Source of the DNA: Echria macrotheca
Taxonomy: Eukaryota; Ascomycota; Sordariomycetes; Sordariales; Schizotheciaceae
DNA length: 64,000 bases
NCBI GenBank assembly: GCA_030411725.1
Contig: MU839843.1
Span: 310,001 to 374,000, forward strand
Direction: 5' to 3'
A program made the position numbers and the translations under genes. The notes beneath the pieces are model-generated. The model saw only the letters and a list, made by a program, of their open reading frames with translations, did no database searches and was not told where the DNA came from. Below, in pieces: positions 46,447 to 58,000 of the stretch (positions are counted from its first letter, which is position 1; each line of letters starts with the position of its first letter).

Positions 46447-47400
46447 TTATATCGGCTTGCCACCGGAGCTAGCGTACACCCCCTTGGTCGTAATAACGTC
46501 GCTCAGCGCGTCCAGATCGACCTCGTCGAGCGCGTTCAGGTCAATCCCGTCGGCGCGCAACCGGTCCCGGTCTCCCGGCTGTGCCACGTCAAAGACGTGC
46601 GCCTTGGTCGCGGGCCCGCCGGCGAGGAACCTGCGGAACTTGGACAGCGCGTCCTGGAAGGGGCCAACCCACAAGTCCGCGCGGGAATTCATGACGAACT
46701 GGGTATCCAGCGGGTTCCGCTCGAGCAGCACGGCGACACGCAGCAGCGAGGCCATGCCGCCATTATTCCCACCGCCGCGACGCATATCCTTCCTCGGGTT
46801 CTCCTTGAGACTAAACACGGCTTCCCGCCGGACCGGCTCCCCGGGCATGGCCAGGTCCTCCTCGCGCACGACGGCGGCGCCGACGACGGACGCGCTCGCC
46901 GTGAGCTCCATGGCCGCCGTCCGCTGCAAGTACCCGCCGACCTTGATTCCGGGGCCGGCTCCTCCCCCTGTCAGTAATCCCCCGTCCATCGATATGCTCC
47001 CCTCCCGACGCGACTCGACCGTCAGGCTGTACAAGTGCGGATCGACCGCGAACGTACCCAGCGGAGAGACGCCGGCGATCCGGAACGCGTCCCGTGCGGA
47101 CCAGTGCGTCGCTGGGTTCCGTCGCGCCGCGAAGTCGAGCGTGATCCGCGCGCTGTGGAAGTGGCTGCGCGCCGTCGGGTTCAGCGCGGCGAAGACGAAT
47201 TGCAGGATCAGAAGCGTAGCCGGTGCGCCGCTGGCCAGCTTGCCATGCGCGATGCCTCGGAGCGACGCCTCGAAATAGAGTTCCGAGTTGACGTAGAGAG
47301 GGAACAGGACCGGGGGCAGCGCCGCGTGGTACTCGGCGCCGTCGTCGGCCACGGGGGACAGTTCGAGCCGGAAGAGTTGTTTGGGTGCTTGTGAAGACAT
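46447..47400 (-). CDS. Unrecognised 317-residue soluble protein
   Basis: Single exon from the ATG at 47400 (MSSQAPKQLFRLELSP). The frame is open 86 codons further upstream, but that part is A+T-richer and not protein-like. There is no signal peptide or membrane segment. The sequence alternates hydrophobic and polar residues as in a beta-sandwich (LFPLYVNSELYFEASLRG, ATLLILQFVFAALNP, ARITLDFAAR, PHLYSLTVESRREGS). It then has a Gly-rich turn (GGLLTGGGAGPGIKVGGYLQ) and a more helical C-terminal third (GPFQDALSKFRRFLAG, LNALDEVDLDALSD). I do not recognise the family. It is divergent from the ankyrin-like/S8 protein gene with 614 bp between starts, so the two may share a promoter and a job; this is inference from layout. 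Confidence 0.75.
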   Translation of the reverse strand: MSSQAPKQLFRLELSPVADDGAEYHAALPPVLFPLYVNSELYFEASLRGIAHGKLASGAPATLLILQFVFAALNPTARSHFHSARITLDFAARRNPATHWSARDAFRIAGVSPLGTFAVDPHLYSLTVESRREGSISMDGGLLTGGGAGPGIKVGGYLQRTAAMELTASASVVGAAVVREEDLAMPGEPVRREAVFSLKENPRKDMRRGGGNNGGMASLLRVAVLLERNPLDTQFVMNSRADLWVGPFQDALSKFRRFLAGGPATKAHVFDVAQPGDRDRLRADGIDLNALDEVDLDALSDVITTKGVYASSGGKPI

Positions 47401-48014
47401 TTGCTGTGTTACGGCAACGAGATTGATATTGATGGGGAAGGAGGTAAATTGTGTGAATTCAATGTTGAGTTCAATGAGTTGTATCGTGATTGAGTTTGTA
47501 AGTAGTACCCCGGATTTTAATCCCCATCCCTGACCTGGCTGCCCGATCCAATGCAGTGCCGGTCTTGCCGGTGATTTTACGACGACAAACATATTTTGGC
47601 CAGAAATGGGCAGCCGATAGCATGATGTCGAGGGTCCTACTTCAGTACTTGTGTCCAAGTATCTCCTGGTTCAAAAGGTAACCACTATTTCCGAGATTCT
47701 GCGAGATATTCATGAGAATGTGAAATCGTATGACCGGCTTCGACGAGAAAGTCTGGTGCTGGGTTAATAGCTGAGACTGTGTGGTCCCCTGCAGTGCGCC
47801 ACCAGCTGAAAAGGGAAGCCTGGCATGATGTGCAGCAACAGGACGCGCCACACGAATTCGTTGCCCTACACCCCTTTGAACCCTCAATCTAATCAGCTGT
47901 TTGTATAAGAGAAGTAATGGCACAAGCCCCAACCGACGCTCGCAATAGGCCTGCTTGGCAAAGTTTGCCGAAAGTTATTTCTTTTGGAGAAATTTTGCCC
48001 CTTTTAATGTCAAC
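47401..48014. other. Divergent promoter region
   Basis: 614 bp between the starts of the unrecognised protein gene and the S8 protein gene. No other gene seen. A shared bidirectional promoter is possible. Confidence 0.45.
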
Positions 48015-51000
48015 ATGGGCGGCCAACAGCCGCCAGACCAGCCCCCGATCGTCATCATCCAGGATGCCCTCAGCTCTCGGGACAACTACGACAGAAGATC
48101 GGCGAGAACCCGGCTGGCCGACGACTCGGACAGGCGCCTCGAGGTCCTCAGGGCCCACGAGGCCCTGATCAAGAGAGCCGAGGATAAAGTCGAAACGCCC
48201 TTGGCCGAGCTCGTCACGGACCCCAGCTTCCTCGACCGCACGGGAAACCGGGAGCAAAACATCCTCCACCGCATCGCCAGCCGCGGCTACTACAGCGACG
48301 CCAAGAGCGAGAGGCTCGCGAGCCTGATGGGATGGGTCGCCCTCCGCTATCCCGGCCTCCTGAACCAGCGCGAGGCGTCAGGCCACACGCCTGCCTTCGT
48401 GGCCGTCGAGGACTGGATCGCCGTAGAGTATCTAAGCTACCTGGTGCGGCTGTTCAGCGCCGTCGACGATTTGTTCGGCATCGGGGCGTCCTCGTCCCTC
48501 GAGGCCGTGCTTGACGCCGGCTGTCCGGATGGCGACTCAGATGCGTGTCGCTCTAGCTGGTCGTCTCGGATCATGATCAACACGAACCTTGCATCCACCG
48601 GCCCCGGCACGGATATGGTCGATTCGCTGCTGGTGGAACTCCTCCGGGACATGGTCCGCGACGAGGGCTGCCCGCACGCGGCGTGGAAGTTGAACGGACG
48701 TGGACGAAACTCGGGGACACGGCGTCTCAAGGACCTCTGCGGCTTCCGGGACTGCCTGAGAGAGGGAATCAGGGGGTTCGAGAGCAATAGGGACGCAAAA
48801 AACTCGCGGACGTCGTGCTGTCTGCACCAGCTGCTGAAGCTGCGGAACTTAAAGTGGGAAGAGGACGAGACGGTGGCGCTGCTTCGGCGCGTCATCGACA
48901 TTGGCGGGCACGAGACGCTCGGGAGCGTCGACGAGGATGGCACGCTGCCCATCTTCAAGGCCGTCTACCCCGAGCCGCTCTCGTGGCGGGTCGTCGAGAT
49001 GCTCTCCGAGGCGAACCCGGACGCCGCCTTCAACCCAGGCCCCAGGGCTAACAGGCAGTCGGCCTTCGCCTATCTCCGCGACCTCCCTAGGGACCGGGCG
49101 GCCCCGGGCAGGGACGAGATGCTGCACAGACTCAAGCGGCTGTACATCACCAAACATATAGAAAAGCTCGATTCGGACGAGGTCAGAAAGGCCCTCTTTG
49201 CCGACGTTGATAACTGTGAGTCGTCAACCTGGGTAGGTAGGTACATGTAGGTAATTAACGCGGCAACAGTCCCTAGAATGCACTTTGACGTCCACGCCGA
49301 GAGGAAGCTGCCCATCGACGAGGGCTACATGCAGTTCCTCAAGGAGAACCTAAAGGTCAAGTTCGACAGCTTCCTCACGCTCGTCTCGCTGCCCGCGTGG
49401 TCCGGCGACCCTCCGGCGCAGAGCGACCCCAACCTGAGCGAAGCGGCGGCAGGGGCGGGCGAGCCCTGGGGACCGTACAGGAAGGCTGTGTTCGACCGAT
49501 TATTCGAGGGGGGCGTGCGCGATATCCAAAAGGTCGAGGTCGACGACCACACGGAGCACCCGCACAGCGACGCGGCCATCATCGCGTGTCTGAAGCCGTT
49601 CAAGTTCCCGGCCAAGGAGCTGGATTGGAAAAAGGTCGATCTGAGCAGCAGAGTCATCAGGGAAGCCGCGCCCGGGGTCACGCACCTCACTCTCCAGTGC
49701 AGCGGGAGGGAGGAGGTGTTGCTGGGCTGGTCCTGCAAAGACGGTCTGGCAGGGCTTGAGAACGTACGTACCGGGTATTTTCAGCCGTCTGAGATCGTCT
49801 TGCTAATAACAGATTGGACAAGCTCGAGGAGATTCACATCAACATTGATACGGTGAGTAACTACCTACCTAGGTACCTACCCTAGAAGGTCGGCAATGTA
49901 CTGAAAGTCATCTGCTTCCTTTTCCCCGGCTAGAGCGTCGAGGGTTCCGCAGCCGAGCACCAATACTTTAATGATTTCCAGCGGCGGCTATGCGACGAAC
50001 GAAGCCGTTTGGGTATGAAGCCCGTCAGAAAAATCGTGCCTTGGTTTTCCGCGAACCAAAGCCAAGTGAGTGCCGTTTCGACGCCTACATCACTGTTCAT
50101 TCGTCCTGGAACGTAAGTGCTTCTATAATTTTTCTTTTTCTTTTTTGGGAATCTACCTAGTTGGCAGAAACAAGAACATAGGCGCGTACCATCTAACTCG
50201 GTTCCTTAGTGGCTCACACCCCTGGATCGAACATATGACCCGCTTCGCCGGATGGGTTCGGAGCTGCACACCATCGGCAGTCGGAAAAAGAGGGAAGCCC
50301 GTCAAGGTGGCTATCATCGACGACGGGATCCAGCTGGGCCACCACAACTTCAACATCGCATCGGGCTACTCGTTCTGGAAGGACGAAGTCGGCCACGAGC
50401 ACAAGGACTTTTGGATCGACTCGGGCGAACACGGCACACTCATGGCCGAGTACATCACCAAGCTGTGCCCCATGGCGAGCCTGTACATTGGGCGGCTGTA
50501 CAACCTGAGCACGACCGAGGGGGTGCCCTCTTTTACGGCGGATTCTGCGATGGAGGTGTGTCCCAAGTCCCTACTTACTTACCTTAGGTACTCTTTACAA
50601 ATATCTGACAAAATGGCCAAAGGCAATCGAATGGGCCATCATGCAAAAAGTAGACATCATCTCGATGAGCTGGTCCATCAAGAAGACGACCATCAATACC
50701 GAGGATCTCAACAGGCTCGAAAAAGCCCTCGAGAAGGCGGACCAGAACCACATCATCCTCCTCGCGAGCCTCTCCGACGACCGGCCGCACCCGGACAACG
50801 CAGCGTACCCGGCGTGCTGCCTGGGGCGGTCCCTGTTGCGCATCGGCGCCGCGACCAAGGAGGGCGACGAGATCGCCGGCATCACGCGCGGCGACGCCGA
50901 TTTCCTGTTCCCCGGGGCCGACGTCCCCTACGTCTTCCGCGACCGCCACAACCTGGTCGGCGGCAGCTCGATCGCAACGGCCGTGGCAGCCGGGTTCGCC

Positions 51001-51300
51001 GCCCTCCTTATTCACTGCGTGCGCCTTGTCGGGTTTCTGGAACCCATGTCGTCGGACAACTCGCATGTGAGCAACGACACCGATGATGGTGGTCACGGTG
51101 GTAGAATCGAACTACAGAAACTGCGCGACATGTTTACCCACTTTGGCAAGCCCGGTACCGATCGCAAGTTTCCCAACGGCGTCTTCAACGAGCTCAAAGT
51201 ACCCGAGAGGGACCCGATAGATGCGATGCCGGGGACCGAGGCAGCGACCGAAGACGAGGTCAAGGAGATTATGAAGAGGGTGTACTACTCGAGCATCTGA
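48015..51300 (+). CDS. Ankyrin-like/subtilisin (S8) protease-domain protein
   Basis: Exons 48015-49215, 49270-49774, 49813-49852, 49934-50112, 50210-50555 and 50623-51300 give 982 aa. The N-terminal 400 residues look like degenerate ankyrin repeats (NREQNILHRIASRGYYSD, ASGHTPAFVAVEDWI, DEDGTLPIFKAVYPEP). The middle (about 400-660) is unassigned. From about 660 there is a subtilisin fold with the full triad: Asp in KVAIIDDGIQLGHH, His in SGEHGTLMAEY and Ser in GGSSIATAVAAG, with KVDIISMSWSIK between. In fungi such S8 domains often stand beside or within STAND receptors as likely effector proteases. There is no signal peptide, so it acts inside the cell. The exon at 49934 was extended to the GTAAGT at 50113 because only that joins the S8 frame; this join is the least certain. 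Confidence 0.84.
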
Positions 51301-52095
51301 GCACTCAGTCCCTGATGTCGTGGGGATCATCTAGAGGTGATTGCTACCTCTGTTACTGGATAACTACCTAGCTATATGGAATTTAGATGCGAAATTCAGA
51401 TTGATCTTTCTTTTTCTCAAGTGGCACCAAATACATCTAGGCACAAAATACCAAAACTTGAATTACATGGATGTTTCAACCCAGGTTCCCAGAATAGAAA
51501 CAACGTGTTACCACGGCGTAACAACAACACACGAAAAAATCACGTTGCCTGCCAGCAAAGGCAAGTGGCGTTGACGCTAAACCATACCAAGCATAATTTG
51601 TGCATCCCATTGGTAGTGGAGGGTTTGGGCGACTGTGTCACGCCAGAATCAGACCACAATCACATTGGGGGAGATACTTCCTATCAAGCCCGTCTAGGTA
51701 CTGCAAAGTATTCCTAACAACTAGCACACAATTGATCAGTATTGTCTGTCGACGTGGTGTGCTGACGGCTGGCTCGCCCTCCTTGATTGTATCCAGTCGA
51801 CTGATCATACCCATCTGGGGCAGTTGATAACGAAGTCTGGAACCACCCAACCACCTGCAGACAAGAGCCCTGAGACCACTGCGTCTTAGAACTCAACCTC
51901 CAGTGTGTTGGGTGGGCTCCTCACATTGATCTCTTCCATCCTGGGCCTGACAGGCAGGTCATTTCTTCCATACAACACCTGCGTCCAGTCCTCCGCTATA
52001 ACCTGCGCGCTTTAATAAACGTGCACGTTGTTACTCTCAATTGTATGAGCACGCATTCTTCGTGAGGCATATCACCTAACACCATCTCCGCAATC
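51301..52095. other. Intergenic region
   Basis: About 800 bp between two plus-strand genes. No coding signal. It should hold the promoter of the NACHT-ankyrin-SPRY gene. Confidence 0.45.
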
Positions 52096-55000
52096 ATGGA
52101 TGAACTCAAAGAGAGGCCGCGCGAATCTCGTTTAGTCGAGGTCGGCAAAGACAGTAAGAATCGTACTTTCAAGTGAGACTTGCCCTTTTCACACAACCCG
52201 CGTACAAATAGGTACCTTAACGTTGCATATATCTCGATATACGATGCTGACTCCTGTCTTCCCACCGATGATAGCCTCGTTATTGTCGGCGAGCACACAA
52301 CACCATCCCGCGAATCCGGCGAGGGTGATGACGCAAGCGTGTGGTCGACAGACTGGGTTTCCAAACCTGTGGCGGATGCCCGGGTCCTGGAATTTCGAGT
52401 TGGCCTGTCCGACCTCACTCTCGGTCCCAAATCGGAATTGAGGAGCCGGATCTTCAATACCGCCTCGGAGCTGTTGAGGGAGCTGCAGGAGAAGCGGACG
52501 ACTTCGGTATGCGTGGTCTAGCTTAGACTGACCAATACATGTAGCACGTCAATTTGAAGCTGACAGACATGGTAGGACGACAAGCGACCCATTGCGTTCC
52601 TCTGTCGAGGAATAGGTGGGCTAATTGTCAAGAAGGCAAGTCAGTCTTCTCTCTCTCTGCGGGTCTTCTCCGATTGCGCAACGCTGAACACGTGCACTGA
52701 CCAACCTGAGGGACTAGAGTTTGTCGTTGGCATCCAGAAATCCACAGTATTTCGATATAGCGTTTCGCACGATGAAATTGGTGAGTCCAAGATTTGTGTT
52801 ATCCAAGTCTTCACGATAAGCCTGGTTGTTGTCACAGCTGGCTTGAGTGCTTCGCCAAGCATGCTTGAGACGGGACATGGAAACTGCGCTTATCATGACC
52901 ATCTTAATTTCCGCTGTCCATGGCTCCTTCCATCCCAACATCCCCTCCACTCAACTTTCCCCCGCAAATTCCATGGTCCGTCCGAGCTTTCCAAGACTCT
53001 GCCCCTCGCTCATCCCAGGCTCCGCTGCATGTTCTCATAAGCGTCCAGGTTTTAACTCACCAGCATCCCGTTGTTCTCGATAATGCTCAGCCAAGACAAC
53101 CTGATCAATGCTGTGCTCCTGCCCTCCCCATCGATGCCACGCCAGACTTGAAGGCCCAGGCAGCGGCCATCGACGCTGGGTTTCAGCAATGCTCATGCCG
53201 GAATACCGTTTTGCAGATTACCGATCCACGGGAACAGGATGCACCTGGGGGGCAAGCCGAGGACGCTGATCCCAGCGACACAACATACGATTACCAGGAA
53301 CTCCTGTACACCGAGGCTCCGTTTGTGCCAGGTAAGACTACCGATGAGCTTAGATGACTCAAAGCTTGGTATGCCGAAACTAATGCAAAATGTCTTCGCA
53401 ACTGTTAGATGATGACGAGCTCCAGGTCCTCCGGATTCTTTACGCCCACAGCACAGTTCACTACGCGTCGAGGGAAAAACGACTACGGAATGAGCTAGCC
53501 CTGTCTCCTATTCAACATTCTTTCATCAAATGGCTAGACGAACCAGCACCTGAGTCGGCCACTTTTTATCTTTCTGGTCCCCCCGGCAGTGGAAAGACAT
53601 CACACTTCAACCTGTTCCTCCAGGAAATCTACCGGCGAAACGGAAACACGACCGCCGTCACCGAATACAACCCTCCCATTATCCTCAGCTTCTCTCATGA
53701 CGACGCTCTCGACGATCACAGGGTCGGCTCCCTTGGGCAGATGCTTGTTGCGACCTTGTTCCAAATCGTGGCCCAGAGGCCCAGGTTTATCGACCGAATT
53801 AGCGGCTTTTACTTCTCAGACGAGGAGCTCGCGATGCATCCCAAGGTCCCCAACATTGCCGAGACTGAATTCGTGTCGATGCTGCAGGCTGTAACCGGCG
53901 AGCCCTTCCCCGATGAGCTTATCTTAACAGTAGATGGCCACGATGAGTGTGATTCACGTCTGGCTGTTCTCAGGACGTTTATTGAGACACTTATCCAGTG
54001 CATCAAACGGTCACATGTGCGTCTCCGAATTCTGCTGACTGGGACGGATCCGACGCCACGAATCTCGATCGGCATCCCTGATACGACTGCCTTTCCAAGC
54101 AGCGAAGATGCCATACCGCTCACCCCTGAGACGGGTAATGGCAATGCCAGTGTGTCTCTCGAATCTACCTCGTATAAGGCCGCGGACCCTGCCGAAGAGC
54201 GAGAGACCACAGCTGGAACCCCCATGATCAAGCAGAATGGGATTGTCAATACGAGCACAGACGTCCCCTTCGCCAAAGACGAGGGACGGGTCGCCTTCCT
54301 TCAGGCTGCGGCGGACGAGCTTGGGGCGTCCCGGCCGGGTTTCCGGCTGTTCATAAAGCAAATCAAGGCGCATATCCAACAACAAAATCTGAGCTTCCTC
54401 GAGACACGGATCGTTATGCACGGACTACGCCATGATCACTCTCGCTCACTGCCGAAGCGTATGCGCGACCTGCACATCCCCGATAAGAACAAGAGGGGGG
54501 CCGCGGCATGGCTGTACGGCGATATATGGGACGAATTACAGTCCGGACAAAACAAGTGGATATCAGGGGGATATCAACGGCTGGCTTTTGGTGGCTGACT
54601 GAGCCGCTGACTGGCAAAACCCCGCAAAATCGGGGCCGTGCGGTCAGCCGCAGTCAGCAGCCGCTGATACCCTAAGAATATCTACGGTTGCAGGGTTAGG
54701 GTTATGTGAGGAAAATTTTCAGTGCTGAGGCCCCTGAAGCACCCCTGAAGCACCCCTGAAGCACCCCTGAAATGGCCGTTTTCCACCACATCTATCCGAT
54801 CGCACCTGTTCCCACGCAACTGCCCATTTCTACACTTGCAACCGGCTTGTTACCTTGCAACTGACTTCCTACCTTGCACCTGACTTCCTACCTTGCAACC
54901 GGCTTCCTACGACCTACCTTGCAGCCGTGCCGGCCCTGGCATCGGCAACAGTCCTTGCATCGGCGCCGGTCCTGGCACCTGACTTCCCTCCTTTTAATCG

Positions 55001-58000
55001 GCTTTCCGGCTCCCTGGCTGGCAGTCGGTTCCAGAATTTCTCGGCCGGCGATTGTAATCTTGGAAACCGGTCGCCTGGCACTTGACTTCCTACCTGGCAC
55101 CTGGCTTCCTTGGTTGCAGCCGGCTTCCTTAGTTCCAATCGGCTTCGTGCAAGTTGCAACTCCTTCCAGTCCTAACAATCACTTTCTGGTACTTAGATTT
55201 TACCTTCCTACCTTACAGGGTAATTAGATTTCTTGCAGCCGGCTTCTTGCAATTGTGTTTTTACCTTCCTGGCGACTAGTTTCTACCTTCCTGGCAATCG
55301 GCTGCATTGCACTGTAGTATTAGGGCCTTGCAGCGCCGAAGGCGCTGCGGAGCCGGCGCTGTAACCCCTAAATCCGCTGTAGTTCCAGGGCTTCTCGGCC
55401 AATCAGCCGGTCAGTCAGCGGCCGGCGTGGATATTCCGGATATCAACGGCGGGGTCGGCGCCGATCACCGTTGATATCTGCAGATATCAACGGTGGGGTC
55501 GTGCAGGGTTAGGGTTGTAGGTGGCTGACTGGTCAGCCGGTCGCTGACCCGCAGTCAGCGGGGCGCCTGATACCAGATGCCCTGATGTGGGCGCTGTTTG
55601 CTGCTCGTCCTCTTACTGTCCAGGAGCTGGCAGTAGCCATCAGTGTCAGTGGCCAGGATAACTGGAATGACAGCACCGACGGTGGGAAGCGTGACCCCTT
55701 CGTGGAACTATCGGAGGGTATATCTACCGATATTGCTGGCGATCTAGTGTCGACTCTCGGTCCTCTGTGGGATGTTGACGACGAAAGCAATCTGGTTCAT
55801 ATGCAAAGTCTCCTCAGAGACCGCTGCCGGCTCCTACTAGTCGAGGAGAGAGGGAACCTCCCTGGATATTACCACGGACAGATGGCCACGTCCTGTATCG
55901 AATACATAACCCTCCTCCTTTCCGATTCTAGCGCAGACGAGAAGCGTGATAACCATTCACCGCCCGAAGACTCCACTTTGGAAGATGACAGCAATTTGGA
56001 CTACGATGTCATGCGGGATCGGGTCAATGACCTCAAAACATATGCTTTCCAGTACTGGCCGAGACACTACAGAATGGCCACGCCAGACGACAAGCTGGAC
56101 AAACGAATCGTCACCTTTCTCCGGGACAGACCCACGCGAGACAATTGGCACAAAGAATTCGAGACACTTGTCACTATTTCACCATCAGCCGAAGAGAAAG
56201 TCAGCCACCGGCTCGAGCTCACCGAGACAGGCGCAGATCTGCAGCTGGCGTCTAAGTTTGGGTTGCAGGGAGTAGTAAGATCGCTTATATCCCCAACAAA
56301 CAGCGCCGAGGTGGATGCCGAATCTGGCTACTCCTGCGCGGATGTTGACTGTGCCATAGACTGGGCAGCGCGAGGTGGATATGCCGAGGTCATCGAGATC
56401 TTGTGCGATCGCTATCCAAAGATGCACGGAAATCTGGCACTCTACTACGCGGCGCGTCGAGGGGAAGCAGACATTATCAACATTCTACTGGACCAAGGCG
56501 CTGATATTTCTCGCCGGTATGACGGAAAACGAACAATCTTGATGGAAGCGTGTAGCTCAGGGAGCTTCCCCGCTGTCAAGGCCCTCATCGATAAGGGCGT
56601 CGATATTGGAGCTCAGACAGAGAAGGGGAGAACAGCGCTGGAAATAGCGGCGGGGACCGGTACCCGAGAAATCGTCAAATTATTGCTTTCCCATGGAGCT
56701 AAGATTTCGGAAAACGACGCAGGACAGACAGCGCTATCACTCTCGGCTTGGGTCGGTCACACGGAGACGATAAAAGAGATGATTGAGTCTTGGAAGGCCC
56801 TCCCGACCACCGTGGACAAGAACAGCTGGACTCTGTTGCATGTAGCGGCCAGCAGCGGCCATGTGGACGTTGTGAATTACCTATTGGGGAAGGGCCTGTC
56901 CATCACGGCGAGAAACACCGAAGGCTTAACTCCGCTACTTTGTGCCGCGGAGAGTGGAAAATTAGCCACCGTCAAGCTTCTCCTCGCCCACGACAAGAAG
57001 TCTTGCAGAGACTTATCCGCGATTGCCACCAACGCCGCCACTGCCGGTTTACCGAACGCTGATGTCAGTACGGAGCGGACGGGGCCCTTGTCGGCACTTG
57101 ATATGCCCGATAACTACGGCTTCACCCCACTGATGGCGGCCGCGGGGAAAGGATGGACGGACATTGTACGCGCGCTCTTGTCTGCCGGAGCCGACATCAA
57201 TAAGAGAAACAAATCTTCATGGACAGCATTTCAACTAGCAGCCGAGGCCGGTTTTCTCTCTGTTGTCAAGCTATTGCTGTCCGTAGCTACTAGTGGCGGC
57301 TGTGAGGGACGGGGGCTTCATCAGGAGCCGGGGTTGTGCAATGCTGCGGCTGGTGGGCGGGCTCAAGTAGCCAAGTATCTCCTACAGAGAGCACATGAGA
57401 GCGTGGACGCGGCGCCTGCCTCACACAAAAAAAAGACGGCTTTGTTTTGGGCAGCAGCTGAAGGCCAAACCGAGATGGTCAGCTTCTTGCTCTCCCGGGG
57501 CGCCGCCGTCAAGCCGCCGGTTAGCACCGAGGTTTCGGCACTGCACGCTGCGGTTGTTAGAGGACATCTCGACACGGTCAAGGTTTTGGTGGCCAACAAG
57601 GCCGATGTGACGGCCTTGGCAGTTCGTCCGCCTGAACAGGCCGGACCAGATGAAGGAGCGCCAGCTGCCGCGACAGCCGGAGAAAGCAACCGGAAGCCTT
57701 ATTCATCCGCCAGGAGAGAAGTTTCGGCTGCTGAGATCTCCTTGCAGAGCGGCGGTCTAGAAAGCGGCGAGGCTAGAAATAATGCGAAGCTGAGTCCCAT
57801 TCACTTGGCCACTGAGCACCCAAAGGTGCTCGCTTTCCTCCTTGGCCTCGGCAACCCCGATCGTACGACGCAAGTCAATCTATGCGACGACAGCAAGATT
57901 CTTCCAATGCATGTGGCAGCAAGTTATGGGCAGGTCGAGTCTATCAAGGTCCTCCACAGCCACGGCGGATATATAGATGCTCCAGACGCTAAAGGACGCA

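Larger units (their letters stand above)
54563..55570. mobile_element. TA-flanked repeat-rich insert within the receptor gene
   Basis: The 1008-bp segment begins TCAGG and ends CCTGA and is flanked by TA on each side (54561-54562 and 55571-55572), as expected for a TA-targeting DNA transposon or MITE. Taking out the insert plus one TA rejoins TGG-ATA to CCA-GAT-GCC-CTG-ATG and restores one frame across the receptor. It carries no coding frame of note. It holds copies of GATATCAACGG near both ends, GTGGCTGACTG repeats, tandem repeats, a 30-bp palindrome and two telomere-like GGGTTAGGGTT stretches. The segment near 54630-54667 resembles the right end, so a nested or composite element is possible. 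No transposase is present. Confidence 0.72.

Noticed and set aside
54555..55576. Intron using the GT at 54556 just before the insert and the AG at 55576
   Set aside because: The phases do not match; the downstream ankyrin frame would be lost. Only the GT at 54591 fits.
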